DNA from: JAKLIX01 sp964605655 | GTDB taxonomy: Bacteria > Bacteroidota > Bacteroidia > Bacteroidales > CAIXZF01 | DNA: 64,000 nucleotides | Assembly (NCBI GenBank): GCA_964605655.1 | Contig: CAZSDK010000008.1 | Coordinates: 62,001 to 126,000 of the forward strand | Direction: 5' to 3' | Shown here: piece by piece, positions 33,234 to 43,299 of the stretch | Layout of the letters: each line of letters begins with the position of its first letter | Numbering within the stretch: position 1 is the stretch's first letter | Notes under the pieces: model-generated | Told to the model about the DNA's origin: nothing | The model's database searches: none | Seen by the model: only the letters and a program-made list of their open reading frames with translations | Position numbers and translations under genes: made by a program

Positions 33234-35287
33234 GCCTTCACTTTTTTAAGTACTTCATCCTGTATGGCCTTTGGCACAGGAAGGTACTTGTAGAAGTCCA
33301 TCGAAAAGTTTGCCCTGCCGCTCGAGAGGTTCCTCAGGCTGGTGGCATAGCCGAACATCTCACTCAGGGGTACAAAACCCACCAGTTTCTGAGAGCCTTT
33401 CCTGTGCCTCCTCATCGATTCTATTTTACCTCTTCTACGGTTCAGATTGCCGACGATATCCCCGATATAATCGTCCGGTGTATTCACTTCAATCTTCATG
33501 ACGGGTTCAAGGAGTATGGGTGATGCTTTCAGGAAGGCATTCTTAAAACACTGAGCTGCACAGTTTTGGAAAGCAAAGTCGGAGGAATCAACGGGGTGGT
33601 ACTTCCCGTCATGCAGCACTACTTTCACGTCAACAACAGGGAAGCCCGCCAGGATTCCTCTCTCCATGGTCTTTCTAACCCCTTTGTCTACCGATGGTAT
33701 ATACTCTGATGGGATGTTGCCACCTTTAACCCTGTCAATAAACTCATAACCCAGGCCTTCGTTAGGTTCAATCCTGATATAGGTCTGGGCAAACTGGCCT
33801 TTACCGCCGGTTTGCTTGGCATGCCTGTAGTCTTCATCGGCTTCCGTGGTGATGGTCTCCCTATAGGCAACAGCCGGTTCCCCGATGTTCACCTCCAGGT
33901 TGAATTCATGCAGCAGCCGGTCTACCATGATCTCCAGGTGAAGTTCTCCCATGCCGGAGATGATCGTCTCTTCTGTTTCATCATCAAACCTGACGGTAAA
34001 AGACGGATCTTCGTTGGAAAGCTTATGAAGGGCCTCACCCATCTTTTCCTGGTCTTTCCTTGTTTTAGGGGTGATCTTCTGTTCGATGACGGAAGGGGGC
34101 ACATTGATAGATTCCAGAAGCAGAGGGTGTTCCGGATCGCAGAGGGTATCGCCGGTCTTGGTGTACTTCATACCGATCAGGGCAACAATCTCACCGGGCC
34201 CTGCTTCCGTGATCTCTTCTCGGTCTTTTGCGTGTATCCTCAAAATACGACCGGTGCGTTCAAACTTATCTCGGGTGGTATTGTGCAGTTGAACACCGCT
34301 TTTCAGTTGTCCTGAATAAATCCTGATGAAAGTCTGCTGTCCCACGTAAGGATCGTGGATGAGCTTGAAAGCCAGGGCGGTAAAGGGAGATTTAACAGAT
34401 GGACAACGGGTATGTTGTTTTTCTTCGTCTGCAATATCATTACCTACGACAGCACCAATATCGAGAGGGGAGGGGAGATAGTGGGTGACGGCATCGAGTA
34501 ACAATTGTATCCCCTTGTTCTTATAAGCTGCCCCGCAAAATACCGGGGTGATCATCAGTTTCAGGGTCGCATCTCTTGCTCCTTTTTGAAGCAGATCAAC
34601 AGGCACTTCCTGGTCTTCAAGGAACAATTCCATGACGTGATCATCCACTTCGGCAATCTTCTCCACGATATAGTTACGGCCTTCTTTTGCCTTATCAAGG
34701 TACTGGGGAGGGATGGGTACTTCCAGCCTTTCGTTATCCTTGAAAACATAGGCTTTGAGTTCGATAAGGTCGATGATCCCTTCAAAATCATCCTCCGATC
34801 CAACAGGTAACTGAAAAGGAATGGCATTGGCATCAAGGGTCTCATTCATCTGTTTCACCACTTCATTGAAGTCGGCGCCCGTTCGGTCCATCTTGTTGAT
34901 AAAGGCAATTCTCGGGACCTTGTAACGGTAGGCCTGGTTCCATACTGTCTCACTTTGTGGTTCCACACCGCCCACGGCACAGAATAGGGCTACCATACCG
35001 TCGATGACTCTCAGGGAGCGTTCCACCTCAATGGTGAAATCGACGTGCCCCGGAGTGTCAATGATATTAATCTGGTAATCATTCCATGAACAGGTGATGG
35101 CGGCAGAGGCAATGGTGATGCCTCTTTCCTGTTCCTGCTTCATGAAATCCATGGTGGCCTGCCCGTCATGTACTTCGCCTATCTTGCGATTGGTCCCGGT
35201 AAAGTACAGGATTCTTTCGGTAACAGTGGTTTTTCCGGCATCGATATGGGCTGCGATGCCGATGTTTCTCAAATGACGTAAAGGCAT
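33221..35287 (-). CDS. fusA: Elongation factor G (stand-alone copy)
   Basis: 688 residues, full EF-G: G domain with AHIDAGKTT, ERGITI switch I, DTPGHVDF and NKMD; then domains II to V (GKGQFAQ and RRRGKIE in IV/V). EF-G drives translocation and, with RRF, ribosome recycling. It is not in a str operon: no rpsL, rpsG or tuf lies nearby, and its neighbours are T9SS genes. Many Bacteroidota have two or more EF-G paralogues, so this may be the secondary form (fusB/EF-G2-like); I cannot tell which without an alignment. Confidence 0.9.
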   Translation of the reverse strand: MPLRHLRNIGIAAHIDAGKTTVTERILYFTGTNRKIGEVHDGQATMDFMKQEQERGITIASAAITCSWNDYQINIIDTPGHVDFTIEVERSLRVIDGMVALFCAVGGVEPQSETVWNQAYRYKVPRIAFINKMDRTGADFNEVVKQMNETLDANAIPFQLPVGSEDDFEGIIDLIELKAYVFKDNERLEVPIPPQYLDKAKEGRNYIVEKIAEVDDHVMELFLEDQEVPVDLLQKGARDATLKLMITPVFCGAAYKNKGIQLLLDAVTHYLPSPLDIGAVVGNDIADEEKQHTRCPSVKSPFTALAFKLIHDPYVGQQTFIRIYSGQLKSGVQLHNTTRDKFERTGRILRIHAKDREEITEAGPGEIVALIGMKYTKTGDTLCDPEHPLLLESINVPPSVIEQKITPKTRKDQEKMGEALHKLSNEDPSFTVRFDDETEETIISGMGELHLEIMVDRLLHEFNLEVNIGEPAVAYRETITTEADEDYRHAKQTGGKGQFAQTYIRIEPNEGLGYEFIDRVKGGNIPSEYIPSVDKGVRKTMERGILAGFPVVDVKVVLHDGKYHPVDSSDFAFQNCAAQCFKNAFLKASPILLEPVMKIEVNTPDDYIGDIVGNLNRRRGKIESMRRHRKGSQKLVGFVPLSEMFGYATSLRNLSSGRANFSMDFYKYLPVPKAIQDEVLKKVKAKND

Positions 35288-35327
35288 GTAAAAATTCTAT
35301 GTTGATGAGTTTGGTTGTCAGCTGATG

Positions 35328-37742
35328 CTACATCGAGCAGAGTTTGGCGTACTCTGTACCGGCAGTCGTAATAATTCGCAGGTAATAAATACCTGGCTGA
35401 ATATCAGTTAACAAAATAGTCCCGGTTTGGTTCACCAGGGGGGGAGAAATCTTTCTATACAAGCGACCACTGGCATCACGCACCTCAACGGCTGTGACCT
35501 TTCCCCTGCATGTCGACACATCAAGGGAGGTGCTGCCATGGAAAGGATTCGGATAGACCAGCAAGCCGGAGGATGACTCCTGGAGAGACTCAAGGCCGGC
35601 ACCGGAAAGGACCAGCTCAGTTTTAAAGGCACTGCTGTTATAGGTGGAGGCCAATACCTCCCATCCTGTGGCGCAAGGGAAAGCATGGGAGAGTGCCGAG
35701 ACCTGTCCGCTGGGCAGCCCGTCACTGGCATCATTCCAGGTAAGGCCTCCGTCCTCGGAAAGGATAACCCCTTCTCCAATGGTGGAAGCATAAATGACAT
35801 TGGAATTCTGTGGACTGACGACAATGTCAGAAATCCTGGCCTGGGCGCCGAGGTCATAGACCGGACTGTTCCAGGTGGCACCGTTATCTTCCGAAATAAT
35901 GATTCTTCCGTTCGCATCATTACCACCACAACCAAGGATGATCTTCGCCGGTTGATCCGGGTCGCAGACCACGCTGCTGTAATATTTTAAAGAAAGAGGA
36001 ATGTTGTCGCCTATGCTGGTCCAGGTGTTGCCCCCATCCTCGCTCCTGAGCAATTTCCCTTCCAGATCAGATTTCATCGCAGCATAAATAACCTGGTCGT
36101 TGGATCCGGGTTTGATCGATAAATATTGAAAACTCTCAGAGTTGTCGGGTGATCCCATATACACATTCTGCCAGGTCTGTCCACCGTTGATGGTTCTGTA
36201 GATCATGGATTCCCAACCATTAAGCCCGAAATTGTTGCCTCCGATGAAAATCAACTCCGGATTGGTCTCGGAAGCAGCAATAGCAAAAATCTCTGTTTCG
36301 AAGTAGGAGCCGATATTGGGTCCTTTGTTTACCCAGTTTATGCCGTTGTCGGTCGATTTATACAGTCCTTCCTGAGCAATCGAAGAAGGACCGTTCGACC
36401 AGGCGTACATGGCTCCGTCGGCCCCAAAGGTGACCTTCGAATAGCGTGTTCCTGGAAGCCCGGTCACCATGGTCCAGGTGTTACCTGTATCTGCTGACAT
36501 ATAACAACCTCCGGAGTTCTCAGCTTCAAACCCTGCCAATACCCGGGAGGGTTGCACAGGGTCAATGTCTATATCATTGATATTCAAGGTACTGATTCCA
36601 TTGTGTGCATAAACCCAGCTGTTCCCGGCGTCAACACTCTTGCAGATGGCAATACTGAGATATCCTGCAAATAGGATACTTGTTGAACCTGTCCTGAAGA
36701 TCAGGCATCGGGCAGCGCCGTTCTCCCCGGCACCGTTGGTGTTGTAGTTCCAGTTAAGGCCTCCGTCATGGGTGTAGTATATCCCGTCACCTTCTGTGGC
36801 CACATACATCACATCCGGGTTCGTCGGATCGATGAGAAGGTCGTTGGAGACTTTGTTGGGGAATAGAGTCGAGATATTGGTCCATCCCAATCCCCAGTCT
36901 TCACTCATATAAACTCCCATATACTGACTTCCGAAGAGCTGACCTCCGGCAATAAATACTTTTTGGTCAGCAATTTTTACAGCGTTAAAAGGTACTCCAG
37001 CAGGCAGATTGATGCTGAAGTCTTCCCAGCTAGTGCCGCCGTTGAAACTGGCTACGCAATAAGCAGTGCTGAAGCCGCTGATGCCAATCGCAAAAATGGT
37101 CTGGCTGTTGTCGGGATCAACACAGATGTCTACTACACTTGTACCAACAGGAAGTACGGAAGTCATGTCAAAGGCATTCCAGGTCAATCCTCCGTCGGTA
37201 CTTCTGATAATGACCTCATTAACCGTCGCTGAAAGGTTTGAAGAAAGCCCTACATAAAAAGTGTTGCTGTCTTGTGGATCAATGCTCACACACAATCCGG
37301 GTGTGTTCACCGGTGTGTTGATATTCTGCCAACTGCTTCCTCCATCCGTTGACCGGAAGACTTTACCGAAAATGTAGGGACTCGTGGCAATCATAGTGCC
37401 GTTGGATGACGACTCAATGGCATTGACATTCCCTCCGCTGAGCGTGATCAAGCTGTTCAGTTTGGTCCAGTTGTTACCTCCGTCACCACTGACAAAGGGC
37501 GTGGTCCCCACAGCAAAAAGCTTTTCAGGATAGAGGGGATTGCCCGACATATCGGTAATATCGCCACCAAATGGGCCAATCGATGTCCAGGTGTTACCAG
37601 CCATGGGGGAGAAGGAGGGCTGGGCATTACTGGCCGGGAGTACCTGCTTGCGGTTTCCCTGCAGGTCGATATCAGACAGAGGCACCTGGCCGTAACTGTT
37701 GCTGATGGCAATTACGAATAAAAGCACAAAGAAATTCTTCAT
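35328..37742 (-). CDS. T9SS-secreted BNR/sortilin-like beta-propeller protein
   Basis: 804 residues. Signal peptide MKNFFVLLFVIAISNSYG. At least 13 Asp-box repeats (S-x-D-x-G-x-x-W, e.g. SGDGGNNW, STDGGSSW, SEDGGNTW, SEDNGATW) spread over residues ~65-690, indicating one or two beta propellers of the sortilin/BNR type. C-terminal T9SS sorting domain: LVYPNPFHGSTSLDV to PGIYYLRI. Substrate unknown; such proteins are found on Bacteroidota surfaces as putative glycan or protein binders. It has no catalytic motif of sialidases. The gene is 38 bases downstream of the next T9SS gene, in the same direction. Confidence 0.85.
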   Translation of the reverse strand: MKNFFVLLFVIAISNSYGQVPLSDIDLQGNRKQVLPASNAQPSFSPMAGNTWTSIGPFGGDITDMSGNPLYPEKLFAVGTTPFVSGDGGNNWTKLNSLITLSGGNVNAIESSSNGTMIATSPYIFGKVFRSTDGGSSWQNINTPVNTPGLCVSIDPQDSNTFYVGLSSNLSATVNEVIIRSTDGGLTWNAFDMTSVLPVGTSVVDICVDPDNSQTIFAIGISGFSTAYCVASFNGGTSWEDFSINLPAGVPFNAVKIADQKVFIAGGQLFGSQYMGVYMSEDWGLGWTNISTLFPNKVSNDLLIDPTNPDVMYVATEGDGIYYTHDGGLNWNYNTNGAGENGAARCLIFRTGSTSILFAGYLSIAICKSVDAGNSWVYAHNGISTLNINDIDIDPVQPSRVLAGFEAENSGGCYMSADTGNTWTMVTGLPGTRYSKVTFGADGAMYAWSNGPSSIAQEGLYKSTDNGINWVNKGPNIGSYFETEIFAIAASETNPELIFIGGNNFGLNGWESMIYRTINGGQTWQNVYMGSPDNSESFQYLSIKPGSNDQVIYAAMKSDLEGKLLRSEDGGNTWTSIGDNIPLSLKYYSSVVCDPDQPAKIILGCGGNDANGRIIISEDNGATWNSPVYDLGAQARISDIVVSPQNSNVIYASTIGEGVILSEDGGLTWNDASDGLPSGQVSALSHAFPCATGWEVLASTYNSSAFKTELVLSGAGLESLQESSSGLLVYPNPFHGSTSLDVSTCRGKVTAVEVRDASGRLYRKISPPLVNQTGTILLTDIQPGIYYLRIITTAGTEYAKLCSM

Positions 37743-37780
37743 AAACTACTGGATATTAATATCATATAAATCAGATAAAC

Positions 37781-38506
37781 TTAATGGACGGCCCATCTTT
37801 TTACTGTCACACTCTTCCCCTCTCTTTTTAAAACACAGCAATAGATACCTGGCGAGAGCCTGCTCACATCGATAACCGATTCACTGTTACCGGCGGGGGA
37901 AATGGCAGGTAATACCAGTGCCCCCATCAAGTCTCTCATTTCAATAATATCAGTCTGGGAACCAGTGAAGCCGGGGTTATAGCTGATGGTAAGCATTGTA
38001 TTACAGGGGTTGGGCCACAATGTCAGCAGGGGGCCCTCCCTATTATTATCATGGATGCCACTCAGGTTGGTGGTGTATTTGATAGAAAAACCAATGGAAT
38101 CGTTCGGGCTGCTCGTCAGGGAGTAAACATATTGAATAATAGAGACACCGCTTACTCCCATTGGGAGGTAATGGGTAAACAGCATAGGACCTTCCTCCCC
38201 CGGCAGGATCATCACCGGGTTGCTCACCGTCATGGAAGAATCATAATCCTGTCCGAAGCTAAAGAAATGGTTGGTCCCTGGTGCCAGTAATTTCAATCTT
38301 TTCTTCACGATTATGTATGAAGGAACACCGGCATTACTGGTGACAGAGACATTAAAGAACAGGTCGGGTGAACTGGAACCGGCTATAATATAGACCGTAG
38401 TGTCGTTAGTCAGGGGGCCATCGGGACCTTTGATCGTGAGTATCTGGCCCGTGGTGAAAAATGGGATCAGGCTCAATATCATCCAGAGGTATGCGATGCG
38501 TGACAT
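37781..38506 (-). CDS. Small T9SS-sorted secreted protein
   Basis: 241 residues. Signal peptide (MSRIAYLWMILSLIPFFTTG), a ~120-residue beta-rich domain resembling an immunoglobulin-like fold (TNDTTVYIIAGSSSP ... HYLPMGVSGVS), and a C-terminal sorting domain (LTLWPNPCNTMLTI to PGIYCCVLKREG). No enzymatic motif. Lies 38 bases upstream of the propeller gene and probably shares its transcript. Function unknown. Confidence 0.72.
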   Translation of the reverse strand: MSRIAYLWMILSLIPFFTTGQILTIKGPDGPLTNDTTVYIIAGSSSPDLFFNVSVTSNAGVPSYIIVKKRLKLLAPGTNHFFSFGQDYDSSMTVSNPVMILPGEEGPMLFTHYLPMGVSGVSIIQYVYSLTSSPNDSIGFSIKYTTNLSGIHDNNREGPLLTLWPNPCNTMLTISYNPGFTGSQTDIIEMRDLMGALVLPAISPAGNSESVIDVSRLSPGIYCCVLKREGKSVTVKRWAVH

Positions 38507-38552
38507 GATTTAATGATTAAAAGTTTTTATTAATATTCTGATCATCAGAAGA

Positions 38553-39716
38553 CTAATCGCCCTTGGTTTTTATCGATAGCGTACTGATGAAAAAACTGTT
38601 CTGTATGATCTGTATTCCCGAGATCAGGGAGATGACGGCCGGAATGAGCAGGCGAAGCATGGAACGTGGCACCAGGTCACCAAAGTGCACCGAATACCAT
38701 TCTCTGAACCCCAGGATAGTGAGTATCACACCGGTAAGGATGAGAAGGCTGCCTGCAACGATCCCTTTTTCAAGGCTGAACCAGCGGATAAGAAAATAAT
38801 AGGTTTTATTCTGGGGAAGAAATCCCTGGTTCCCTCCGTAGACCTTGGAGAACACGTAAAAGAAAATGAATTGCAATCCAATGAACAACAAGGCCCCGGC
38901 ATATAAAAGGGTATGTATGTCGAGGTTGACCCTGGCTATTTGTATAGGCTTGATAATGAGAAGGATTGATAAGGCTAACCCGAGAATCAGAAAGAAGAGG
39001 CCGGGAAAAAAGAACAACCACTTGGGACTGAAGATCAGTAAAAACCGAAGGTGTCTCCAGCCATCCCGCCAGGTGTTCAGGTGAGGCTTACGATCTCTCC
39101 CGTCTTTTGATAAAGTGGTGGGCACCTGTGTGATGGAAAGTCCGTTTAATGCAGATTTGACAACCATTTCTGAAGCAAACTCCATTCCTGTGGTATTCAA
39201 ATGGATACCAAGAATCTTTTCCCGGTTGAAGCCTCTCAGCCCGCAGTGGAAATCCCGTATTCTTATTTTGAAGAAGAGTCTTCCAATGAAGGAAAGCACA
39301 GGGTTTCCAAGGTACCTGTGCAGAAAGGGCATGGCTCCCTCCTGTATCCCTCCGGCAAAACGGTTCCCCATGACCAGGTCATGACCTTCCCTGAGTTTAT
39401 CCATGAAAGGTTGAAGGTTCAGGAAGTCATAACTGTCATCAGAGTCCCCCATGATGATGTATCTTCCCCTGGCCTCTTTGATACCATATAATAATGCGTT
39501 GCCATAACCTTTTTCAGGGGCATGCACCACCCTGGCCCCGAGTGAACGGGCCAGTTCGACCGAACCGTCGGTACTTCCGTTATCGCTGATGAGAACTTCA
39601 CCGCGGGTACCGGAATTCTTCAAAAAGGTATTGGCCTTGTTAATGCAACTGCCCAGGGTCACCTCCTCGTTAAGACAAGGCATCAGTATGGTCAGTTCCA
39701 GGGGTTCAATTTCCAT
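38553..39716 (-). CDS. Membrane family-2 glycosyltransferase (dolichyl-phosphate-mannose-synthase-like)
   Basis: 387 residues. N-terminal GT-A catalytic domain (~1-230) with the DxD region as MGDSDDSYDF and an ISDNGSTDGS nucleotide pocket; C-terminal ~150 residues contain four predicted membrane helices. This is the GtrB/DPMS-like type that moves a sugar from a nucleotide donor to a polyprenyl phosphate. Its start overlaps the end of the preceding membrane-protein gene by 11 bases, so the pair is likely translated together and may act on the same lipid-linked sugar. Confidence 0.87.
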   Translation of the reverse strand: MEIEPLELTILMPCLNEEVTLGSCINKANTFLKNSGTRGEVLISDNGSTDGSVELARSLGARVVHAPEKGYGNALLYGIKEARGRYIIMGDSDDSYDFLNLQPFMDKLREGHDLVMGNRFAGGIQEGAMPFLHRYLGNPVLSFIGRLFFKIRIRDFHCGLRGFNREKILGIHLNTTGMEFASEMVVKSALNGLSITQVPTTLSKDGRDRKPHLNTWRDGWRHLRFLLIFSPKWLFFFPGLFFLILGLALSILLIIKPIQIARVNLDIHTLLYAGALLFIGLQFIFFYVFSKVYGGNQGFLPQNKTYYFLIRWFSLEKGIVAGSLLILTGVILTILGFREWYSVHFGDLVPRSMLRLLIPAVISLISGIQIIQNSFFISTLSIKTKGD

Positions 39717-41100
39717 GAGGGCTGTTGTTTTTTTCGACTTGTCCTATTGCTTTCCGGAGTCTGCGTTTCAGTGGTTCCTGGGAAGCGAGGAACAAAATCA
39801 GAGGTAAGGGGAGAAGCCAGATCACCCGGCTTTGATATCGACTATAAATACCCGATAATGAACCACATATCAAAGCGTTGACCCAGAGGCTCATGAGGAA
39901 GAAAAGGATCAGGTACCTGAATTTCTTGGGGATACGAAGGAACAACAACCAGATACTGAGAAACAGGCTGATCCCGATCAGATACCATTGTACTCTGTTG
40001 AGAGGGTCGAAATTCAATCTGCCTGCACTCTGCTTAGAGGTGAAATACTCTCGTTCGTGCATGGGGAAGTGGTGATGAATCTCTGTAAAGGTAGCAGTGC
40101 CCTCATTCTGTAGCGGAGTATCTCCCGTATCGAAATTGAAGAAGAGTTTGAAACTGCACTCAAAGGATCTTGAAAGGTACTTGATCAGATATTTGGGTGT
40201 TGTGAAGAGATCGATCAGAATGGCCCTGTATTCCGGGAGGTTGGAACCCCATCCTCCCATTTTGTATAAGGGACTTTGGTTATAATCCCAAAGATAATCC
40301 CATGGGATGGAGTCTTTATATTGACACAACTTGTAATGATGGTCCGGACATTTCTCCTCCAGGTACTCCTGTAGAATCTCCATATCGCAAAGACGTGAGA
40401 TCATAAAGACCTCCTTCCCTTGCGCCATGGTGAACTTTCCGCCATAAGATAAATGAGTGGCGGAAACAACCAGATAGCTGGCTATCAGGAAACTCCAGAT
40501 ATAAATAAGACGGCGAAGACTTAAAAAGGTCCAGCTTCGGCGAATTCTCCGGAAGCAAAAAAGGATGCTGATGAGGATGCTGAGCAACAGGCAGATCGTC
40601 ATATGCGAGTTATGGACCGAGATGCTGATAAAAAGAAGGGCTGAAATGATAATAAGGTCTCTGGTCTTCAGCTTGCCTGATAAGACCAGTAACCCGTAAT
40701 TCATTAATGCCACGGCAGCAAAGACATCGGGCAATAGCTGGCTTACATGCATGGAAGCCCCGGTAAAGAAAGTGATCAGGAAAATATAGATCAGGAAAAA
40801 GTAATTTCTGAACTCCTTTTCAACAAAAAACCTAAAGTAGTAATAGGCTGATAAGGAAACGATCAGTCCCTGGAACAGGATCACCAGCCACAGGGAATCC
40901 TTCATGCTGATATGACGGAGGATCAGTCCGTAAAAGATAGGCCTGTCGTGTGGAACGGTTCCTGAAAAACCACAATACATATAGGCCCCTGTGTCATAAA
41001 AAACGAAGGGGAAATTATTGTAAAATCCAAGCCAGCAAAGGAGGAGCCCTGCCGTAATGATGAAAAGGATATCCTTGGTTCTGTGACTCAGCATCGTCAT
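39706..41100 (-). CDS. Multi-spanning membrane protein (GT-C-like), unknown function
   Basis: 464 residues with about ten predicted membrane segments and one large soluble loop (~220-340) rich in aromatic and acidic residues. An early loop contains FYDTGAYMYCGFSG. The topology fits GT-C glycosyltransferases that use polyprenyl-phosphate sugars, but I see no conserved catalytic motif, so this is a structural guess. Its translational overlap with the GT2 gene supports a shared role in surface-sugar transfer. Confidence 0.6.
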   Translation of the reverse strand: MTMLSHRTKDILFIITAGLLLCWLGFYNNFPFVFYDTGAYMYCGFSGTVPHDRPIFYGLILRHISMKDSLWLVILFQGLIVSLSAYYYFRFFVEKEFRNYFFLIYIFLITFFTGASMHVSQLLPDVFAAVALMNYGLLVLSGKLKTRDLIIISALLFISISVHNSHMTICLLLSILISILFCFRRIRRSWTFLSLRRLIYIWSFLIASYLVVSATHLSYGGKFTMAQGKEVFMISRLCDMEILQEYLEEKCPDHHYKLCQYKDSIPWDYLWDYNQSPLYKMGGWGSNLPEYRAILIDLFTTPKYLIKYLSRSFECSFKLFFNFDTGDTPLQNEGTATFTEIHHHFPMHEREYFTSKQSAGRLNFDPLNRVQWYLIGISLFLSIWLLFLRIPKKFRYLILFFLMSLWVNALICGSLSGIYSRYQSRVIWLLPLPLILFLASQEPLKRRLRKAIGQVEKNNSPHGN

Positions 41101-41187
41101 CCGGACCTGATTTGGAATGATAAACTCATTGGACTGACGAAAATAAGAATGTTTTATCTAATTCTTTCAGTTTTAGCTGAAAATGAA

Positions 41188-41221
41188 AGGAGGGCGTATC
41201 CCATCCGGAACGCGCCCTCCT
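41188..41221 (-). terminator. Hairpin terminator after the OmpA-family gene
   Basis: AGGAGGGCG (41188-41196) and CGCCCTCCT (41213-41221) form a 9-bp GC-rich stem. In minus-strand sense it is followed by TTCATTTTC, a T-rich tract. It lies about 20 bases after the OmpA-family stop codon. Confidence 0.6.
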
Positions 41222-41239
41222 GATCAATTGCATGATTTT

Positions 41240-42268
41240 CTAGTAAACCTTGAACTCTACACGGCGGTTTTGTTGCCTGCCTTCAGGTGTATCGTTGGTG
41301 GCCACTGGTCTGGTCTCACCGAAACCCTGCGGTTTCAGGCGGTTTTCGGCAATTCCTTTACCTACCAGGTAGTTCTTGACGGCGACAGCCCTGCGCTGGG
41401 AAAGGTCCATGTTCATCTGGTCATCTCCCTGGTTGTCAGTGTGCCCGTTGATCTGAAGACGATAGCTGGGATTGTCTTTCATTACTTTTACGACCTGGTC
41501 GAGTATGGGGAAAGATTCCGGTTTGATCACATCTTTCGCGGTCTCAAACTGTATGCCTTGCAAAGCCTGGTCAAAGATTTTCCTGGTTTCCTGTGAAACA
41601 ACCGGTGCATTATCAACCGGGGGAGTGGCAACCACTTTCTTGCCAGCCTTCTTCGGACAGAGTGAAGCAAAGTTATAGGCGATGCCAAGAGAATGAGCGA
41701 AGAACTTATCATCCACTTTATAACCGGGCTGTGTCTCTTCATAATGGCTGTGAATGCTGAAATTGAGGACACTCTGCAGCATCACCGTCCAGGAATCATT
41801 AATGTTATATCTCAAACCTGCCCCAACAGGGAATACGACAGCTTCCTGGTCTTTCCAAATTTCGCCCCCGCTGTTGAGCTCCAGTCCGGTACCCAGTGTT
41901 AAGAAGGGCCCGAGCTTACAATCCTCCTTGAGCAGGTATCCGTTATAAAATTTATAATGGACCCTGAAAGTGTACGTTTGTACATTGCCTTTGAAGATTT
42001 GCACATCTTCCTTGGTGTAGCCAAGGTTCCCGAATTCTGCATTCAGACTGTAATCGAAGCTGTTGTCAGCATAAAGCCGGCCTGTGATGCCAAAAAACGG
42101 ATAAAAATCCTGATCAAAATCAAATAAGGCGTTACCTACATCGCCCCAATATTCATACTTTCCGAAATTAACCCCTAACTGGTAAGGTTTTTCGGCTGTC
42201 TGGGCCCAGAGACTTACTCCCAAAAACAGAGAGAAGATCATGACCAAAGTAATTTTTTTCATTTTCAT
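41240..42268 (-). CDS. OmpA-family outer-membrane protein
   Basis: 342 residues. Signal peptide MKMKKITLVMIFSLFLGVSLWAQ; residues ~25-210 form an eight-strand beta-barrel-like domain with alternating aromatic residues (e.g. FRVHYKFYNGYLL); residues ~230-342 are the OmpA C-terminal peptidoglycan-binding domain, with the NGHTDNQGD and LSQRRAVAVKNYLV core and the QNRRVEF ending. It links outer membrane and murein. A hairpin terminator follows. The barrel is the Bacteroidota 'OmpA/OprF-like' type, where the loops are species-specific. Confidence 0.92.
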   Translation of the reverse strand: MKMKKITLVMIFSLFLGVSLWAQTAEKPYQLGVNFGKYEYWGDVGNALFDFDQDFYPFFGITGRLYADNSFDYSLNAEFGNLGYTKEDVQIFKGNVQTYTFRVHYKFYNGYLLKEDCKLGPFLTLGTGLELNSGGEIWKDQEAVVFPVGAGLRYNINDSWTVMLQSVLNFSIHSHYEETQPGYKVDDKFFAHSLGIAYNFASLCPKKAGKKVVATPPVDNAPVVSQETRKIFDQALQGIQFETAKDVIKPESFPILDQVVKVMKDNPSYRLQINGHTDNQGDDQMNMDLSQRRAVAVKNYLVGKGIAENRLKPQGFGETRPVATNDTPEGRQQNRRVEFKVY

Positions 42269-42401
42269 AGCTTTTGTTTTTTGAGTTAATTACTAATGTT
42301 CTTATTGTTAATGTTTTATAGGTTTTAAGATGGGCTTTTAAGTTTCTCGAACGACTATTGCAAAAATGGAACTCTAAATATACAACAATACTTGAGATTC
42401 G

Positions 42402-43085
42402 TCAAAAAAGATGTCCGATTAAGAGTAAACGGTCTCCTTTAACTTCTGTAATTCCAAGACTGTCAATGATATTGTCACTCTTTTTTCTTTGTATTTGCTG
42501 ATTTCTCCTTGTCTCCAGGGGTGAATAAGCTGACAAGGGGAGCAGTTCTTTTACAATCAGGGGATGTTCAGAAAGATCGGGCCTTCCTTCTGACAAATAG
42601 TCTTTCATTGAGTTGGCAATGGCAATATGTTCTTCCCTGATTTGATAGGCAGCGTCAGGGCTGACTCTTTTAAAATAATGATTAAAGATGGAAACGCTTG
42701 AAAGAGTGGCCGTTGTAGCCCAGATCAGAAAGTCGGTCTCACGGGTCTCAGATTCACGCTTCATGTCTCTGACCATGTGGTCCATGACCTTGAATATGAA
42801 TCCCTTGTTCTGGATATTGGAAGAGGCGGCCATAATACCAAGATAAATAGTCGGTATTATATCATTTCCCACTGTCAGGTTAAAAAAAGTGTAAGAACTG
42901 AATCCATGGAGAACACCCCCCTTTCTCAGGGTGAATATCTTGTCGGAGGAAAGAAATCTCCGGTCAATCACCAACTCAGGATTCAGGTATGAGTGAGACA
43001 ATACACTTATCATTTCGCTTCTCAACTCAGGTGTTCTGATGTCAGGATCCTTGGGAATGATTTGAGTTTGAAAGCCTTGGTCCAT
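42402..43085 (-). CDS. Conserved hypothetical, possible GNAT-fold protein
   Basis: 227 residues from the ATG at 43085 (MDQGFQTQIIP); an upstream TTG extension seems unlikely. The middle contains TIYLGIMAASSNIQNKGFIFKVMDHMVRDM, laid out like the motif-A region of a GNAT acetyltransferase (strand, acetyl-CoA loop, helix), though the usual Q/R-x-x-G-x-G/A is only weakly kept (NIQNKG). I recognise no family with confidence. It stands alone, with 133-214-base gaps on both sides. Confidence 0.5.
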   Translation of the reverse strand: MDQGFQTQIIPKDPDIRTPELRSEMISVLSHSYLNPELVIDRRFLSSDKIFTLRKGGVLHGFSSYTFFNLTVGNDIIPTIYLGIMAASSNIQNKGFIFKVMDHMVRDMKRESETRETDFLIWATTATLSSVSIFNHYFKRVSPDAAYQIREEHIAIANSMKDYLSEGRPDLSEHPLIVKELLPLSAYSPLETRRNQQIQRKKSDNIIDSLGITEVKGDRLLLIGHLF

Positions 43086-43299
43086 AACCTTTTGGGGTTG
43101 AAAGATCAACAACTATGCAAAGTTAAATATTATTGATCATGTTTCTTCGCATGTAGTTATGAACATACGGAGGCAACCCTGCACCTTGATGGTTGTCTTT
43201 AAGCAATTCCAATTCATATATTTACAGTTCCTGAGCATCCTTAAGGTATCAATAGAAAAGATTGATTATCAATAGAATAATTGAAAAATAGATCCGCAG

